Positions 9,973 to 21,013 of a stretch of 64,000 nt of DNA are shown here, piece after piece (position 1 is the first letter of the stretch; every line of letters begins with the position of its first letter). A program made the position numbers and the translations under genes. This stretch comes from Cladophialophora immunda. Lineage: Eukaryota; Ascomycota; Eurotiomycetes; Chaetothyriales; Herpotrichiellaceae. The stretch spans positions 5,354,485 through 5,418,484 of the forward strand of contig NW_015622542.1 of the NCBI RefSeq assembly GCF_000835495.1, in the 5' to 3' direction. The notes under the pieces are model-generated. The model did no database searches. It saw only the letters and a program-made list of their open reading frames with translations, and was not told the origin of the DNA.

Positions 9973-12900
9973 CTATCCCGTATCGGACTCGGTGGAGTCT
10001 CCCATCTCTTCGTCAAAAATAATCTTTCGCATCAGACCCTTGTTGAAGAGGTTGAGGATGTAGTGCCGCGCCTGCAGGCGATAATGATGACTCTCCAAGA
10101 TGACCAGCGTTTTCCGAAACATCTCCGTGTCGCCGAAGTGGCTGGGTTGTCTCGTTTTGAGCGCGTGCAGGTCCGCCGCAGCCTTCTTGTACATGACAGA
10201 GTTCCCCATCTCGACAACGGACTTGAGTATCTTGGCTCTCACTGGGTTTTCGTCCGTCGTGGCGGCTTTGTACTTGGCATCGTTCTCGGGTGATGGTGAT
10301 TGCGGTACAGTGGCAGATCCGACCGATTTCTGCATTGTTAGCAGCGTGTCCCAGAATCCCGGACGAAAACTTACCAAGCACAAGGCCTCCAAATGACGGG
10401 GCAGGCAGAGACCAAGCGAACGCCCTCGGGGGTCCACCGTCGTATCCCACCCATTTTCAGCAAGCAATTCAAACCCATGAAGAGTACGTGATATCAAGCC
10501 TAGAACAAAACACGCGGTGCCTCGCATCGACAGAACTTGAGCACCTTCTGCAATCCTCACGATGGTGGTAACCACATCCGCCTCTTCCAGGAATGGTGCA
10601 CCGAGGTCCATCGACCCAATATTGCCAACAGCCCACATGCAGCCTTTCACCTTGGTCAGGATTTCTGGGTCTTCTTCGTCAAGGTGGAAATCTCGGATCG
10701 TGGACGAGAACTCGTAGAAGTGTCCCGACTGCTTCAGAAGTTTGCAACCCTCATGCGTCCGGGCCAGTTCTCGGTAGAAATGGGGAGGGGCAATTCCAAC
10801 CTCGTGCAGATCCACGGTAGCATCTTCATTGAAATGCACCTTACCAGTACTGCCATCCATGTATGCTCGAAGAATCGATGCTTCCACCAGAGCCACATAC
10901 GCATCATTGCGCCCTAGGAACCAGTCGTCCATTTCCTGCGTGATGTAGTCAAGCCCGCTGAGATATCGGTAGCCGACAGAGGTCGAAAGGAAGCGCAATA
11001 GGAGCGGAGCGCCGATCTCACCGAGGTGATCTAGAGATGGTCTGCATTTGACAACGTACTCCAAGTGGCTTCTTTGGTTACACGCCTCTTCGAGAATTTT
11101 GACCGCTACTTCGCCGACTTCGACGTCCGGGTCGTATAATTGCGTGAGAACTAGTCGAAGAGCCCAATGCGAACTTGAGCGATCTTGTAGTCCTGATGAA
11201 TACTGCACGCGACCTACCGCATATCGCCGAAGCAGCTTGGTCGCAAAGAGTCGGATGTCCTTGACGCCGGAGGTCAGTGCTTTTGACAGGATAACGCGAA
11301 GATGGGTGTCCAAGGTGTAATCCATATTACCCAGGAGTGCCCGAATCAAGTCGTCCCGGTCTTTGAGTTCAACAAGGTGGTAGAAAATGTCCATCATATG
11401 CCACTGTTCCATTAGACGCATCCCCTCAGCAGAACGGCTGAGGGCGCCCAGCATGGCAAAATAGCCTCCGCTGAGTGTCTCCGCCATATTGTGCCGTTCG
11501 AACAATGGGTTGGACGAAGTGATGCCGCTATGCGGATCGACCTGGGCGAGGCATTCACCGATCTGCCGCAGCAATTTGTTCTCTGCAAGGTATTGTACAC
11601 CTAACGAGGTTTGAGTAAGTGTCCGCATCAAAGCACAGCCAGTACGAATGTATCGCTGGTTGGGTCGTGTGTTTCTTATGGTAGAAAATCGGTATTTGAA
11701 TGGCCGGAAGAACCCCACAAGCCTCTTCATGAATTTGGGAGACCTGATAGCCTCCTCCAACCTTTTAGGATTGGTCAGCGGCCCTTCGACCAAGCCTTGG
11801 ATCAGTTCCCATTTCCATTTGATGTATTGTGAATGACTGGTGACCTGGCTGTCGGCCATGGCCTGTCGGAACTGATCCCCGTCCATCATGGCCGTGTATT
11901 TGGTTCTTTCAACAGTCTGAGGACCGACCGCTAGTTCGTCGACCTGTTCAATTCTTCCTAGTGCGGAGGCAGAAGCTCTATTAAGTGCTCGGTTGATGCT
12001 TTCGATCTGGTAGATCATACCCATGTTGATAGCTGTTGTTTCGGAGCCGTAGTCGAGGCTGCTGGGCACAAGATCTCCAAGTACCTGGATACCTGAACTG
12101 ATCGTTTCGGGTAGAGTGTGATGTGCAAGTTTCAAAACCTCGGTCAACAAAAGAGTCGCCTTCCTCTTCAGTGCCAGGTCCTCCTCGATTTTGATCAGAT
12201 CCACCAGTGCAGGAATGAGACCAGCCTTTACTAGTGCCGCCAGCACGAACGCCGAGAAGTGGTATGTTAGATCAAATCTCCCCTCTGCATTGTACTCTGC
12301 CAGTTGTCTCTGGGATGGTTGCTCCACTTGCGAGGTATTGACTCTGCCGTAGGTTGTCAACCTTCTACCGGCCAGGAACGATGTCGACCAGGAAGGTGGC
12401 TTGATGCGGAGGATGTCGAAAAAGAGCTCCAGTACAATATCTCGAGATTGCGTTATGGGGTAGACCAGCGAATCAATCAGAGACCGAAGAGGAGAGGCCC
12501 CGTTCATCGACAGCAGGAGGAAGCCAGGCCAAGTCTTGAGCATTGCCGCAATCGCCTGAGCACAGGTCTTCAATTTCTCCTCGTTGCCGTTCAACAGCAG
12601 GGGGTCCGTAAACGGAGCAAACATTGCTTCAAATTCTCGGCCTGTATGTAAGTACTTGCGCAGCTGTGGATGGTCCAGTATGTGAAGAAAGCTCGCAACA
12701 AGTCCTTCGGGAGCCGGGAAGGAGCCATCCGCAAGGGCCTCGGTAAGGGTGCTCATGCCATTTGCTGCGACGACTAGTTCTGTGTGTTTCATCAGGAGTT
12801 CAGCTAGCGTCACCAAGCAGATATCTCTCAATCGGTCGTCATATGTTTCGGCGACCGCGACTAGACTGCGGACAACGGCACGCGAAATCTCGTAGACACC

Positions 12901-13923
12901 GTCTTTGACATCCAAGAATGCACGCACAAATTTGATTGCCTGCTCGCGTTCCAGCATAGCGTTGGCTTTCTTGACCAGAGATAGGATGACCAATTCGTCC
13001 GTATGGAGCGTCCGGATTGTCTGCAGGGATTTCCGATCAGCAATTGCGTGTCGAGTCAGTCTGTAGCCCGCGGCCACGACATCAGAGCTTTCGCTGAGCA
13101 ACATCATCTGAACCCTCTCGCTGAAGACTTTCCAGGCCAGGTCATACTTCAGACCAGGGTTTCGCTTCAACAGGTCGACTAGAGTATTTGCGCGTTCGAT
13201 GTAATAATCCGGGGGCATTCCGTCCGCCTCGAGCTGTTGAAGGGTCTCTGTGAGCACCACCGTAGGTGACTCGCTGTCGATCGACTCGGTGAGATCAGGG
13301 CCCTGGTTTTGTCCCAGCGCAGGGGACTTCAGGGGGCTACCTCGAAAATAACTGGTCAGCCGGTTGTTCGGCGGGGTGGTCGGCGTCTGAGAACGCATGA
13401 TCTCCTGGTCAAGTTCTTGCTTCAGTTCAGCCAGTTTTCTGTTGGAAGACCCCAACTCCATCTCGACCTTCTGCCTCTGTTCCTTGGTCTGTTTATTGTT
13501 CTTGCTCAGCAGTGCTTCCAGCATGTTCTCGGTCCCCAGCTTGATTTTCATCTCCTTTGCAATTTTATCACGAACCGCAGCTTGCCGCTGCTCCGAGGTA
13601 GTAAGAACATCGGCATCCTTGTATTGCGGTGGCAGGCGGGCAAAGGTGACGCCTGCCACTTCCGTCTGCGGAGTAGTCCTTCCCGAATGCGTAGTATTTC
13701 TCATATCCGTACTGAAACTTCCAGGAGGATTGGCAGGAGTGAAGGCAGGCATGAAAGCCTTTTGGCCATACTGAGCGCTTCCGCCGGACAGGGAGCGGCC
13801 ATCTTTCATAAAGGGTCGTTGAGAGGTAGAGAGGTCATCACTTTTCCTGGATGCATGGCGGATATTGAAGCGGCCCTGAGTAGGTGTCACCGAGTATCCC
13901 GACGCTTGGTCTGACGAGGCCAT
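9973..13923 (-). CDS. TSC11: Rictor/Tsc11, TORC2 scaffold subunit
   Basis: One long frame of 1316 codons. A 45-bp in-frame intron (10330-10374; GTAAGT donor, CTAAC branch site, GCAG acceptor) probably reduces the protein to 1301 residues. The N-terminal 110 residues are Ser/Gly-rich. A charged coiled-coil/HR1-like segment follows at about 115-180. Long alpha-helical Armadillo-type repeats of the Rictor N, middle and V regions fill the rest, with family hallmarks such as DEEDPEILTKVKGCMWAVGN, GTACFVLGLIS and GWDTTVDPRGRSLG near the C-terminus. Rictor (Avo3/Tsc11, Ste20 in fission yeast) holds TORC2 together at the plasma membrane and supports AGC-kinase signalling, actin organisation and sphingolipid control. 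Length fits fungal orthologues. Confidence 0.95.
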   Translation of the reverse strand: MASSDQASGYSVTPTQGRFNIRHASRKSDDLSTSQRPFMKDGRSLSGGSAQYGQKAFMPAFTPANPPGSFSTDMRNTTHSGRTTPQTEVAGVTFARLPPQYKDADVLTTSEQRQAAVRDKIAKEMKIKLGTENMLEALLSKNNKQTKEQRQKVEMELGSSNRKLAELKQELDQEIMRSQTPTTPPNNRLTSYFRGSPLKSPALGQNQGPDLTESIDSESPTVVLTETLQQLEADGMPPDYYIERANTLVDLLKRNPGLKYDLAWKVFSERVQMMLLSESSDVVAAGYRLTRHAIADRKSLQTIRTLHTDELVILSLVKKANAMLEREQAIKFVRAFLDVKDGVYEISRAVVRSLVAVAETYDDRLRDICLVTLAELLMKHTELVVAANGMSTLTEALADGSFPAPEGLVASFLHILDHPQLRKYLHTGREFEAMFAPFTDPLLLNGNEEKLKTCAQAIAAMLKTWPGFLLLSMNGASPLRSLIDSLVYPITQSRDIVLELFFDILRIKPPSWSTSFLAGRRLTTYGRVNTSQVEQPSQRQLAEYNAEGRFDLTYHFSAFVLAALVKAGLIPALVDLIKIEEDLALKRKATLLLTEVLKLAHHTLPETISSGIQVLGDLVPSSLDYGSETTAINMGMIYQIESINRALNRASASALGRIEQVDELAVGPQTVERTKYTAMMDGDQFRQAMADSQVTSHSQYIKWKWELIQGLVEGPLTNPKRLEEAIRSPKFMKRLVGFFRPFKYRFSTIRNTRPNQRYIRTGCALMRTLTQTSLGVQYLAENKLLRQIGECLAQVDPHSGITSSNPLFERHNMAETLSGGYFAMLGALSRSAEGMRLMEQWHMMDIFYHLVELKDRDDLIRALLGNMDYTLDTHLRVILSKALTSGVKDIRLFATKLLRRYAVGRVQYSSGLQDRSSSHWALRLVLTQLYDPDVEVGEVAVKILEEACNQRSHLEYVVKCRPSLDHLGEIGAPLLLRFLSTSVGYRYLSGLDYITQEMDDWFLGRNDAYVALVEASILRAYMDGSTGKVHFNEDATVDLHEVGIAPPHFYRELARTHEGCKLLKQSGHFYEFSSTIRDFHLDEEDPEILTKVKGCMWAVGNIGSMDLGAPFLEEADVVTTIVRIAEGAQVLSMRGTACFVLGLISRTLHGFELLAENGWDTTVDPRGRSLGLCLPRHLEALCLVSFRPGFWDTLLTMQKSVGSATVPQSPSPENDAKYKAATTDENPVRAKILKSVVEMGNSVMYKKAAADLHALKTRQPSHFGDTEMFRKTLVILESHHYRLQARHYILNLFNKGLMRKIIFDEEMGDSTESDTG
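10330..10374 (-). other. Probable 45-bp in-frame intron in the Rictor gene
   Basis: On the minus strand the segment begins GTAAGTTTTCG, has GCTAAC 15 bases before the end, and ends ATGCAG. It interrupts the conserved 'GWDTT.DPRGRSLG.C.P' block and encodes 15-16 residues unlike Rictor. Because it contains no stop and is a multiple of three, a naive gene model would translate it. Confidence 0.75.
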
Positions 13924-15320
13924 CGAGCCATGGAGGGTATCAACCCTCTACTAGGCGGTTGGGTGACTTGGGACGGCGCAGCAGACACCCATAGGGATGC
14001 TTGTTCGGTTCAGCCGGAACAGTATGATGGAGCGTCGCAGAAGCCAATAATCTGGATTTAAGGAGGGAGGGATCTATCGGCCGCTGGAGTTCTGCTTGGA
14101 TTGTTCATAGGACTTTCGCTCTTAGATGAATTTCACAGCGTTCGTTTTCGATGGCCCGGGGGGCGGGAGATGGGGACGCGGTCGCGATACAATTCGGCTG
14201 GAGGGAGAGGAAGTGAGTCGGTCAGCGACGGGCAATATCGTGTTGATATCCGATATACGAAAAGAGCGAAGATCAAACCAATTTGTCGACAGTTGACATG
14301 AAGCGAGTCGTGGATGTACAGTAGTTGTTGGTTTCAGTTGATCCAATCACTAAGTCGAGCGCGATCGAATTCCAAGACCTGCACCTTGTAATCAGGGAGC
14401 GCCTCTCCCCCCAAAGCTTGACCCCGCAATGCTTGGACGCATCAGGACTCGCAGGGCCGTCCTACCTACCGAGCTGCCCAGGCGAGTATCTCGTTAATCA
14501 CCGTTAAGCCATTATGGGTGAGCCCCTCGACCCAGTACGAGGAGTCGTCCAGCCAAGCCTCACGAAGGTACTCACGCAAGACAATGCAGGCTAGACACCT
14601 GGATACAACAACACCGTCTCAGCGACTTCCTTCCCCCTCTGCGAGTGATTCTCTCCTCTTCAAGCCCGCTGAAACCCACTGATGCTGGCCCCTTCGTTGT
14701 TCACGCAGCAGCCATAGCCACCTGGTCGCACACCTTCAAATTGACATCATATTGGCTTCTCAACGACCATCTGTGCCTGCGGTGTCCTGCATTGGCCCAG
14801 CCACCTGGCTAGCGGGTAGCGCTCCCACAAAACAGACGGCTTCTTTGGATCTCCAGGAAAAGCAAAGCATCGACATTCACAAGCAGATCTATCAGGTGAG
14901 GTCGTCATCACTACGCAGATACTAGCCACCGATAAAGCATTTCCTGCTGCCATTTTGCGGGTGCGCGTCTCGGCGAGCTCCGTCATCTACGACTTCGTAC
15001 AACAGCCCATCCCTGACCAAATTGCTGGCTGAGCACACCAATCGCCTGTGCTCGATGAATCTATGATCAGCAATTTTACAAGATCTTTGCTCATGGCCAT
15101 GCGTGCAATTGGTGATACTGGTCGTGGAATATTACTCTGCTTCGCCGGCCCCTCCGATAAGAGACCTGTAGAAGTACTGATATAAAGAAACTGTGTTCCC
15201 TTCTTCTCCTTCCCTCGTACCTAGCACGTACCATTGAACTCACAGCAGGCGAACCAAGCTCAGGTAGCAGCTCAACCCTCCAGACCTTCCACATCGACGA
15301 CTCAAGCATCCCTACTCAAG
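13924..15320. promoter_or_regulatory. Divergent promoter region, Rictor and uricase
   Basis: 1.4 kb without a supported gene between divergent Rictor and urate oxidase genes. CGATAAG at 15155-15161 and CGATAAA at 14930-14936 match the HGATAR sites bound by nitrogen GATA factors (AreA type), which activate uricase genes in other ascomycetes. No clean TCGG-N6-CCGA purine-activator site was found by eye. Confidence 0.4.
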
Positions 15321-16289
15321 ATGGCCAAACTCTCCGCAGCTCGCTATGGCAAAGACAACATTCGCCTGTACAAGGTCGAGAGGGACGAAGCTACCAAGAC
15401 GCACACCGTCTACGAGATGACCGTCTGCGTTTTGCTGGAAGGAGAGATCGATGTTTCGTAAGTGGTTGCTCCCCAACTTCCACCAAGTCTTCCATACTGA
15501 CATGGTCCTAGATACACCAAAGCTGACAACAGTGTCGTCGTTGCAACCGACTCAATGAAGAACACCACCTACATCATGGCGAAGCAGAATCCGGTTCACC
15601 CTCCAGAACTCTTCGCATCCACTCTCGGCACTCACTTCGTCAACACCTACAAGCACATTCACACTGCTCACATTACCATCGTCCAACACAGATGGACCCG
15701 CATGACCATTGACGGAAAGCCTCATCCGCACTCCTTCTTTCGTGATGGGAATGAGAAGAGACTGGTACAAGCAGACATTATTGAGGGCAAGGGCATTGAG
15801 ATCAAGTCGGGCATCTCTGACCTCTTGGTGCTCAAGAGTACTGGCTCCGAGTTTCACCACTTTGTCCGTGACGATTTCACCACCCTGCCCGAGGTCTGGG
15901 ATCGTATTCTCAGCACATCAGTCGATGCTAACTGGAAGTGGTCCACATTCGCTGGCCTGGATGCCGTAAAGAAGCATGTCGCCAAATTTGACGAAACCTG
16001 GACCAAGGCTCGAGAGATCACTTTCCGCCTCTTCGCGCTCGAGGAGAGCCCTAGCGTGCAAAACACTATGTACAAGATGTGCGAACAGATCCTGGCTGCT
16101 CAGCCATTGGTCCAAGCGGTCGACTATTCGCTCCCCAACAAGCACTATTTCGAAATCGATCTCAGTTGGCATCACGGCTTGAGGAACACCGGCAAGGATG
16201 CCGAAGTCTACGCGCCTCAATCAGACCCCAATGGTCTCATCAAGTGCACTGTGACCCGGGACGACACCGCGTTGTCCTCCAAACTGTAG
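15321..16289 (+). CDS. uaZ: Urate oxidase (uricase), peroxisomal
   Basis: Exons 15321-15457 and 15512-16289 joined across a 54-bp intron encode 304 residues, the normal uricase length. The protein opens MAKLSAARYGKDNIRLYK, where the conserved Y-G-K-.-.-V/I-R segment contains the catalytic Lys and Thr neighbourhood. It continues with ATDSMKNTTYIMAKQ (uricase Thr/Asp substrate-binding segment), HTAHITIVQHRWTRM and SGISDLLVLKSTGSEFHHFV. It ends SKL, a type 1 peroxisomal targeting signal. It oxidises urate to 5-hydroxyisourate with release of H2O2 in purine catabolism. Upstream in-frame codons exist but lack an ATG, so the ATG at 15321 is the start. GATA-type sites upstream suggest nitrogen regulation. 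The symbol follows the Aspergillus gene. Confidence 0.97.
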
Positions 16290-16474
16290 ACAACCCTTGC
16301 TAGAGCTTTTTCGGCATCGGAGTTCTGGTGTTGGAGTCATTCGAGGGGTATCGCTGGATAACAATAAATAGTCTGTACATATACCCACAATGATACACGT
16401 ATACATTGGCGCCCTTGCAAACTCTGGCATGCCTTTGCTGAGAAACACCTCAAAAATGCAGCCACATTATCCAT

Positions 16475-17062
16475 TTAAGAACTCGCTTTCGTCTCTTTGG
16501 TCGCTTCGATGGCTTGCATGACGGGCCCGGGCTTGTCGCCGGTGAACGGCTTCCCTGCGAACCTCACGATGTTGGCCTTATACGGGTGGCTGGTGCCTTC
16601 GAAAACTTTCAACCTTGCCAGTCGCTTATCCCTCAACCTGTTCTTGGGTAACATCCCCCTTACGGCTTTCTTCAAGACCTCTCCGCCACCCCACTTCTCG
16701 ATCATCCTCTCCATGCTCATTTGTTTTAACGAACCCGGGCGCGTATTGTGAGTGTAATATTGCTTTTGTTGGCGTTTCTTGCCGGTAACGTGGATGTCGT
16801 GGCAGCCGCAAGCAACCACGTAGTCGCCGCAGTCGGTCGATGGGTCGTAAATGGGCTTATGCTTGCCCATCAGGAAGACTGCGATTGATGAGGCTATCCG
16901 ACCAAGGGAACGAGAATCCGAGCCCACATCGATGTAGTGCCATGTGCGGGAGTAGGCAAGACGGGTCTGGTATCACGTCAGTGATGTTAGGATGAGATCC
17001 ATGGCATGCTGTGGAGGGACAAAAGAGACATCAGAACACACCTTGCCTATTGTTTGCGACAT
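16475..17062 (-). CDS. MRPL23: Mitochondrial ribosomal protein uL13m
   Basis: Two exons, 17042-17062 and 16475-16966, encode 170 residues; the first holds only seven codons (MSQTIGK). The bacterial-type L13 fold is clear: TRLAYSRTWHYIDV...LGRIASSIAVFLMGKHKPIY, GDYVVACGCHDIHVTGKK, and the HTRPGSLK-like element (YYTHNTRPGSLKQMSMERMI) followed by GGGEVLKKAVRGMLPKNRLR. uL13m belongs to the large mitoribosomal subunit; budding yeast calls it MRPL23. A 75-bp intron (16967-17041) separates the tiny first exon. Without that exon the frame would appear to start on GTG at 16927. The gene is divergent from cytosolic RPS16, and the two ATGs are 333 bp apart. Confidence 0.94.
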
Positions 17063-17395
17063 GGCGGGCTTAATGCTATCTTGACATGGGAGAATGGAAA
17101 GGGTCGCGTAGAGCTTGTCTCGAAATTCCGGCAATGGATCCACTGAGCCTTCAGAATATTCGAGGCAGATGGATAAACGTCTTTCACTATATGAAGTTGT
17201 AGAAAAGAGTCCGCATTGAGCTTCGAGTTGGAAAATTGCACTAGCGCCTCATTCGGACTAGTGCAATAATTCTTGGCGTACGCCCGCACTTTCCCTGCGA
17301 AATTCAAACCAACAGCGACACTTGCAACGAACATTTCACAACCGAGCAATCTACCCAGCTGTATCAACTCTGTGCAATCGCCGCCAGTCCTCAAG
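17063..17395. promoter_or_regulatory. Shared divergent promoter, uL13m and RPS16
   Basis: 333 bp between the start codons of a mitochondrial and a cytosolic ribosomal protein gene, so both core promoters and leaders must lie here. No individual element could be assigned with confidence by eye. Confidence 0.6.
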
Positions 17396-18002
17396 ATGTC
17401 GGCCCCTCAGAGTGTACAGTGCTTCGGCAAGAAGAAGACCGCTACAGCGGTCGCCCATTGCAAGGTCAGAAAATCCCGATGAAGGACAAACACTGAAACG
17501 GAAAACTGACGGGTCATTTTGGGAATATACAGAAAGGCAAGGGCCTCATCAAAGTCAACGGTCGACCTCTCTCTCTCGTCCAACCGGAAATCCTGCGCTA
17601 CAAGGTATGGCTCAGCCTCTGATTCCCTACACTCCCTTCCCAGTCCATGCGAAACCATCGACGAGAATTCAGAAATCCACAGCGGCTCATATCGTTCTTG
17701 TCTACTCGCAGGTCTACGAGCCGCTCCTGATTGTCGGTCTCGACAAATTCGCCGATGTTGACATCCGTGTCCGTGTCACCGGTGGTGGTCACACCTCCCA
17801 GATCTACGCCATCCGCCAGGCCATCGCAAAATCAATCGTCGCTTACTACCAGAAATTCGTCGATGAGTACACGAAAAACCAATTGAAGCAGGCCTTGGTG
17901 CAATACGACCGCACGCTCCTGGTGGCCGATAACAGACGGTGTGAGCCCAAGAAGTTTGGTGGGCCAGGCGCAAGAGCGCGGTACCAAAAGTCGTATCGTT
18001 GA
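17396..18002 (+). CDS. RPS16: 40S ribosomal protein uS9 (RPS16)
   Basis: Exons 17396-17464, 17533-17604 and 17712-18002 give 143 residues, the standard S16 length. The protein starts [20 protein letters not shown], continues [20 protein letters not shown] and [20 protein letters not shown], and ends with the conserved C-terminal [12 protein letters not shown]; the final Arg reaches toward the P-site tRNA. Both introns (68 and 107 bp) fall in phase 0 after Lys codons. The gene shares its promoter region with uL13m. The N-terminal exon and the RPS16 signature leave no real doubt. It is a core component of the small cytosolic subunit head. Confidence 0.97.
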
Positions 18003-18410
18003 ATGGGGTCCTGGCTTTGGGGAGAGACTTGTTGGCGGTGGTCGTCGTGGTGGCATCTGTGCTGTTGTTTGGAACGTGCATGGAATGCTTGCGGTTGTGC
18101 TACTTGTGGAACCGTGAAGAGAACATGGCGGCCAGTTGCCAGGGAGGAAGAATGGTGCGAAGATGGAAGGCATTGAACCTGTTCCGACACACATAGGAAA
18201 GGAGCGTCATCCGGCTGGAGAAGCTGATGAGATTTCGATTCCGCCTGCCACGGGTCACTCATCGGGGCGCAACGGCTTGTGATCGGGGTATGCAGCCAAA
18301 GTGCAAACCAAGAAATCAATTTCTCGTTCAAAAGATCTCACGTTGCTACGTTTGGAAAAACTCGACTAGAAGGCGACTCAAATGTCTTTCTTATCGTTTC
18401 CCTCTGACAC
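18003..18410. other. Convergent 3' intergenic region
   Basis: About 400 bp between the stops of RPS16 (plus) and AAR2 (minus). Holds the two 3' untranslated regions; no gene seen. Confidence 0.6.
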
Positions 18411-19655
18411 TCAAGTCTCGACGATGACAGGCGCATATTCACCGGTCTCTTCATCTTCGTCGACTCCGTGCATTGTGACCTCTACGCGCTCGCCGTCTTC
18501 CAACTCCAGCATACCTCTCCTCAATATGTCCCTTTCGCTCTGCCATCCATACTTTCCTTCGAACAGTTTCTCCAAAGCATCCACTTCTTTCTTCAGCGAC
18601 ACCCTTTCGCCCTTGTCCGCGTCGTCCACCACGCTCCTGAACCGAGCCCACAACGTCCTCAGCCAAGCACTCCCGGACTCGTCCCTCAGCTCGAAAAGGC
18701 CGCCTTCGACGTCGTCGACGTGCTTGATCTGCAGCCGCAGCACCCTGATCACTTGCACGAAATATCCCTCCACTTCGTCCAGTGCGGTGCGGCAGGTGAA
18801 GAAGACACTGAGCAGCCGCTTCCACTGCTCGAGGCAGCTGTAGTTGGCGAGCGTGAGGACCATCAGGAAGCAGAACTGTAGTTCACCGAGAACCTCACGC
18901 GCCCCAGCCGTTTTGTCCCCGCCTTGCGGCCGAGCGGCTTGCTCGATCAACTGGCCTAGATACCAGCTCCGGTCCCGTGCTCTCTCGGTCCTGGCCCGGC
19001 CGATGTCTCCGCCCGCCCAGGTCTGCTTGAGGTTGACCGGCAGTAGGTCCAGGGGCAGTTGATGGAGCGCATTCGAGGCCTCGAGGTGCGAGAGACCCGG
19101 GATGGTCTCGGTGTCGGTAGGCGCGGAGGAGATCGAGGAGACGATCCAGTCCGGAGAGAGGATGCGCGTGAGAAGCGGAGACGAGATGTGCGCCGTCAGG
19201 GCGGGCCAATCTGTGCTTTCTGCGCGGTCCTCGTCAGCGGCGGCTGCTGCTGCTGCTGCTGCGAGTGATGATGCGTCGTGGCTCTGTGACTCTCGTGTAG
19301 ATAGTTCCGACGTTGCACTCTGCAGCGCGCCGTAGTCGACTAGTCCGCGCCCGTTTGAGATTGCAGCGATCGCATTTCGCGCTGTCTGGTCATTCTGATC
19401 TACGGGCTGCAGGGTCTCTCCGTCACTATTCCACCTCAAGACCTGGATCGGGTGGGTGGAAGTCAGGTTCAGCCATCGTCCGTGGCGGATCGATAAAGAG
19501 GCGTCAGTGCCGGTATACAGAAAATGAATGCCCACAGGGATTTTGGCGATGCCTTGAAAGTTGGGCGAGGAATCGAATGACACTAGGTCCAAGCCGACAA
19601 AAGTCTTGGGTGGGAGGGAGAGGATGATCAACGTTGAGGAATTGTGTGAATCCAT
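18411..19655 (-). CDS. AAR2: AAR2 family U5 snRNP assembly factor
   Basis: Intronless, 414 residues. The N-terminal AAR2 beta domain is recognised by LSLPPKTFVGLDLVSFD, NFQGIAKIPVGIHFLYTG and IRHGRWLNL. The C-terminal alpha domain has LGELQFCFLMVLTLANYSCL EQWK... and the final LEKLFEGKYGW block. AAR2 binds Prp8 in the cytoplasm and is exchanged for Brr2 during U5 snRNP maturation. A linker contains nine Ala residues encoded by a GCN run (about 19240-19265), followed by an acidic stretch (DEDRAES). Such linkers vary in length between species. Length and domain order match fungal AAR2. The gene is convergent with RPS16 and lies just upstream of the RPS14 stop. Confidence 0.93.
   Translation of the reverse strand: MDSHNSSTLIILSLPPKTFVGLDLVSFDSSPNFQGIAKIPVGIHFLYTGTDASLSIRHGRWLNLTSTHPIQVLRWNSDGETLQPVDQNDQTARNAIAAISNGRGLVDYGALQSATSELSTRESQSHDASSLAAAAAAAAADEDRAESTDWPALTAHISSPLLTRILSPDWIVSSISSAPTDTETIPGLSHLEASNALHQLPLDLLPVNLKQTWAGGDIGRARTERARDRSWYLGQLIEQAARPQGGDKTAGAREVLGELQFCFLMVLTLANYSCLEQWKRLLSVFFTCRTALDEVEGYFVQVIRVLRLQIKHVDDVEGGLFELRDESGSAWLRTLWARFRSVVDDADKGERVSLKKEVDALEKLFEGKYGWQSERDILRRGMLELEDGERVEVTMHGVDEDEETGEYAPVIVET
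19240..19266. repeat. GCT/GCN trinucleotide run in AAR2
   Basis: Near-perfect trinucleotide repeat (six or more GCT units on the plus strand) encoding the poly-Ala tract of AAR2 on the minus strand. A likely length-variable microsatellite. Confidence 0.8.
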
Positions 19656-19975
19656 GACCAGGTAGTTGACACTTTGGTTGTGTCAGAAATGAAGCGGGGT
19701 GGCTACGAGAGGAAACGCTACGCAAATTCGAAAGTTCTGATCAAGTTTTTGTGTTTGATTGATGAATTTCATCATGCGTACGGTTTTCTCGTTGCAATCA
19801 TCTGACTGCTGAGAAGTAGCAGCTTTGAAGACCAGGCATAAAGAGCCGTTCTTCGCGTATTTGAGTCCATCCTATCTTTCCTCCCATCCAGCAGCGTTTG
19901 ACCTGTTTTCCCATAGTGGCAAGGTACTGGATGTAGTAGAAGCAAATACCATACACCAGCGCCTGACGAATACGC
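19656..19975. other. Intergenic, AAR2 upstream region
   Basis: 320 bp between the AAR2 start and the RPS14 stop. It holds the AAR2 promoter and RPS14 3' region; no other feature is seen. Confidence 0.55.
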
Positions 19976-20580
<605 letters not shown>

Positions 20581-21013
20581 TTTGGGATTTTGTCGTTGAC
20601 TGTAGGACTGGACTGGCAAGAGGTAGAAAAGAAATATTTTCGATGATTTTGTGATTTCGAAGGGGAAACCGCTTGGTGCGTGGGAGCGGGGACGGAGCGT
20701 CCTCCGGCAAGGTTTGCACTAGTTCAAATCTGTCATCATCTCTTGGCATCGAAAGAGGAAACTTGAGCGAAGTTTTAAGATTAGTGGCTTGGCAAGTTGA
20801 GAAAACTTCCTCAGAGACTCATCTTCAACGCGACTTTCTGTTCCACAGCTCAAATTTATCGCCGCCTGCCTCTGTCAAATTGATGATCGTCCTGTCGATA
20901 GTCGACTATATTGATATCTCTACTAATTCTCTAGTGTTCTATCGAGCAGACACGACTCGAAATAGAGCGGACCACAAACACCCTGCTTGGCCCTGTCCTC
21001 TTCACCGTGAGTC
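20581..21013. promoter_or_regulatory. Divergent promoter region, RPS14 and TYR1
   Basis: 433 bp between start codons of RPS14 (minus) and prephenate dehydrogenase (plus). No gene and no element that I can name reliably. Confidence 0.55.

Noticed and set aside
18382..18881. Plus-strand frames antisense to AAR2
   Set aside because: Low-complexity Ser-rich translations complementary to the AAR2 coding strand, without independent support.
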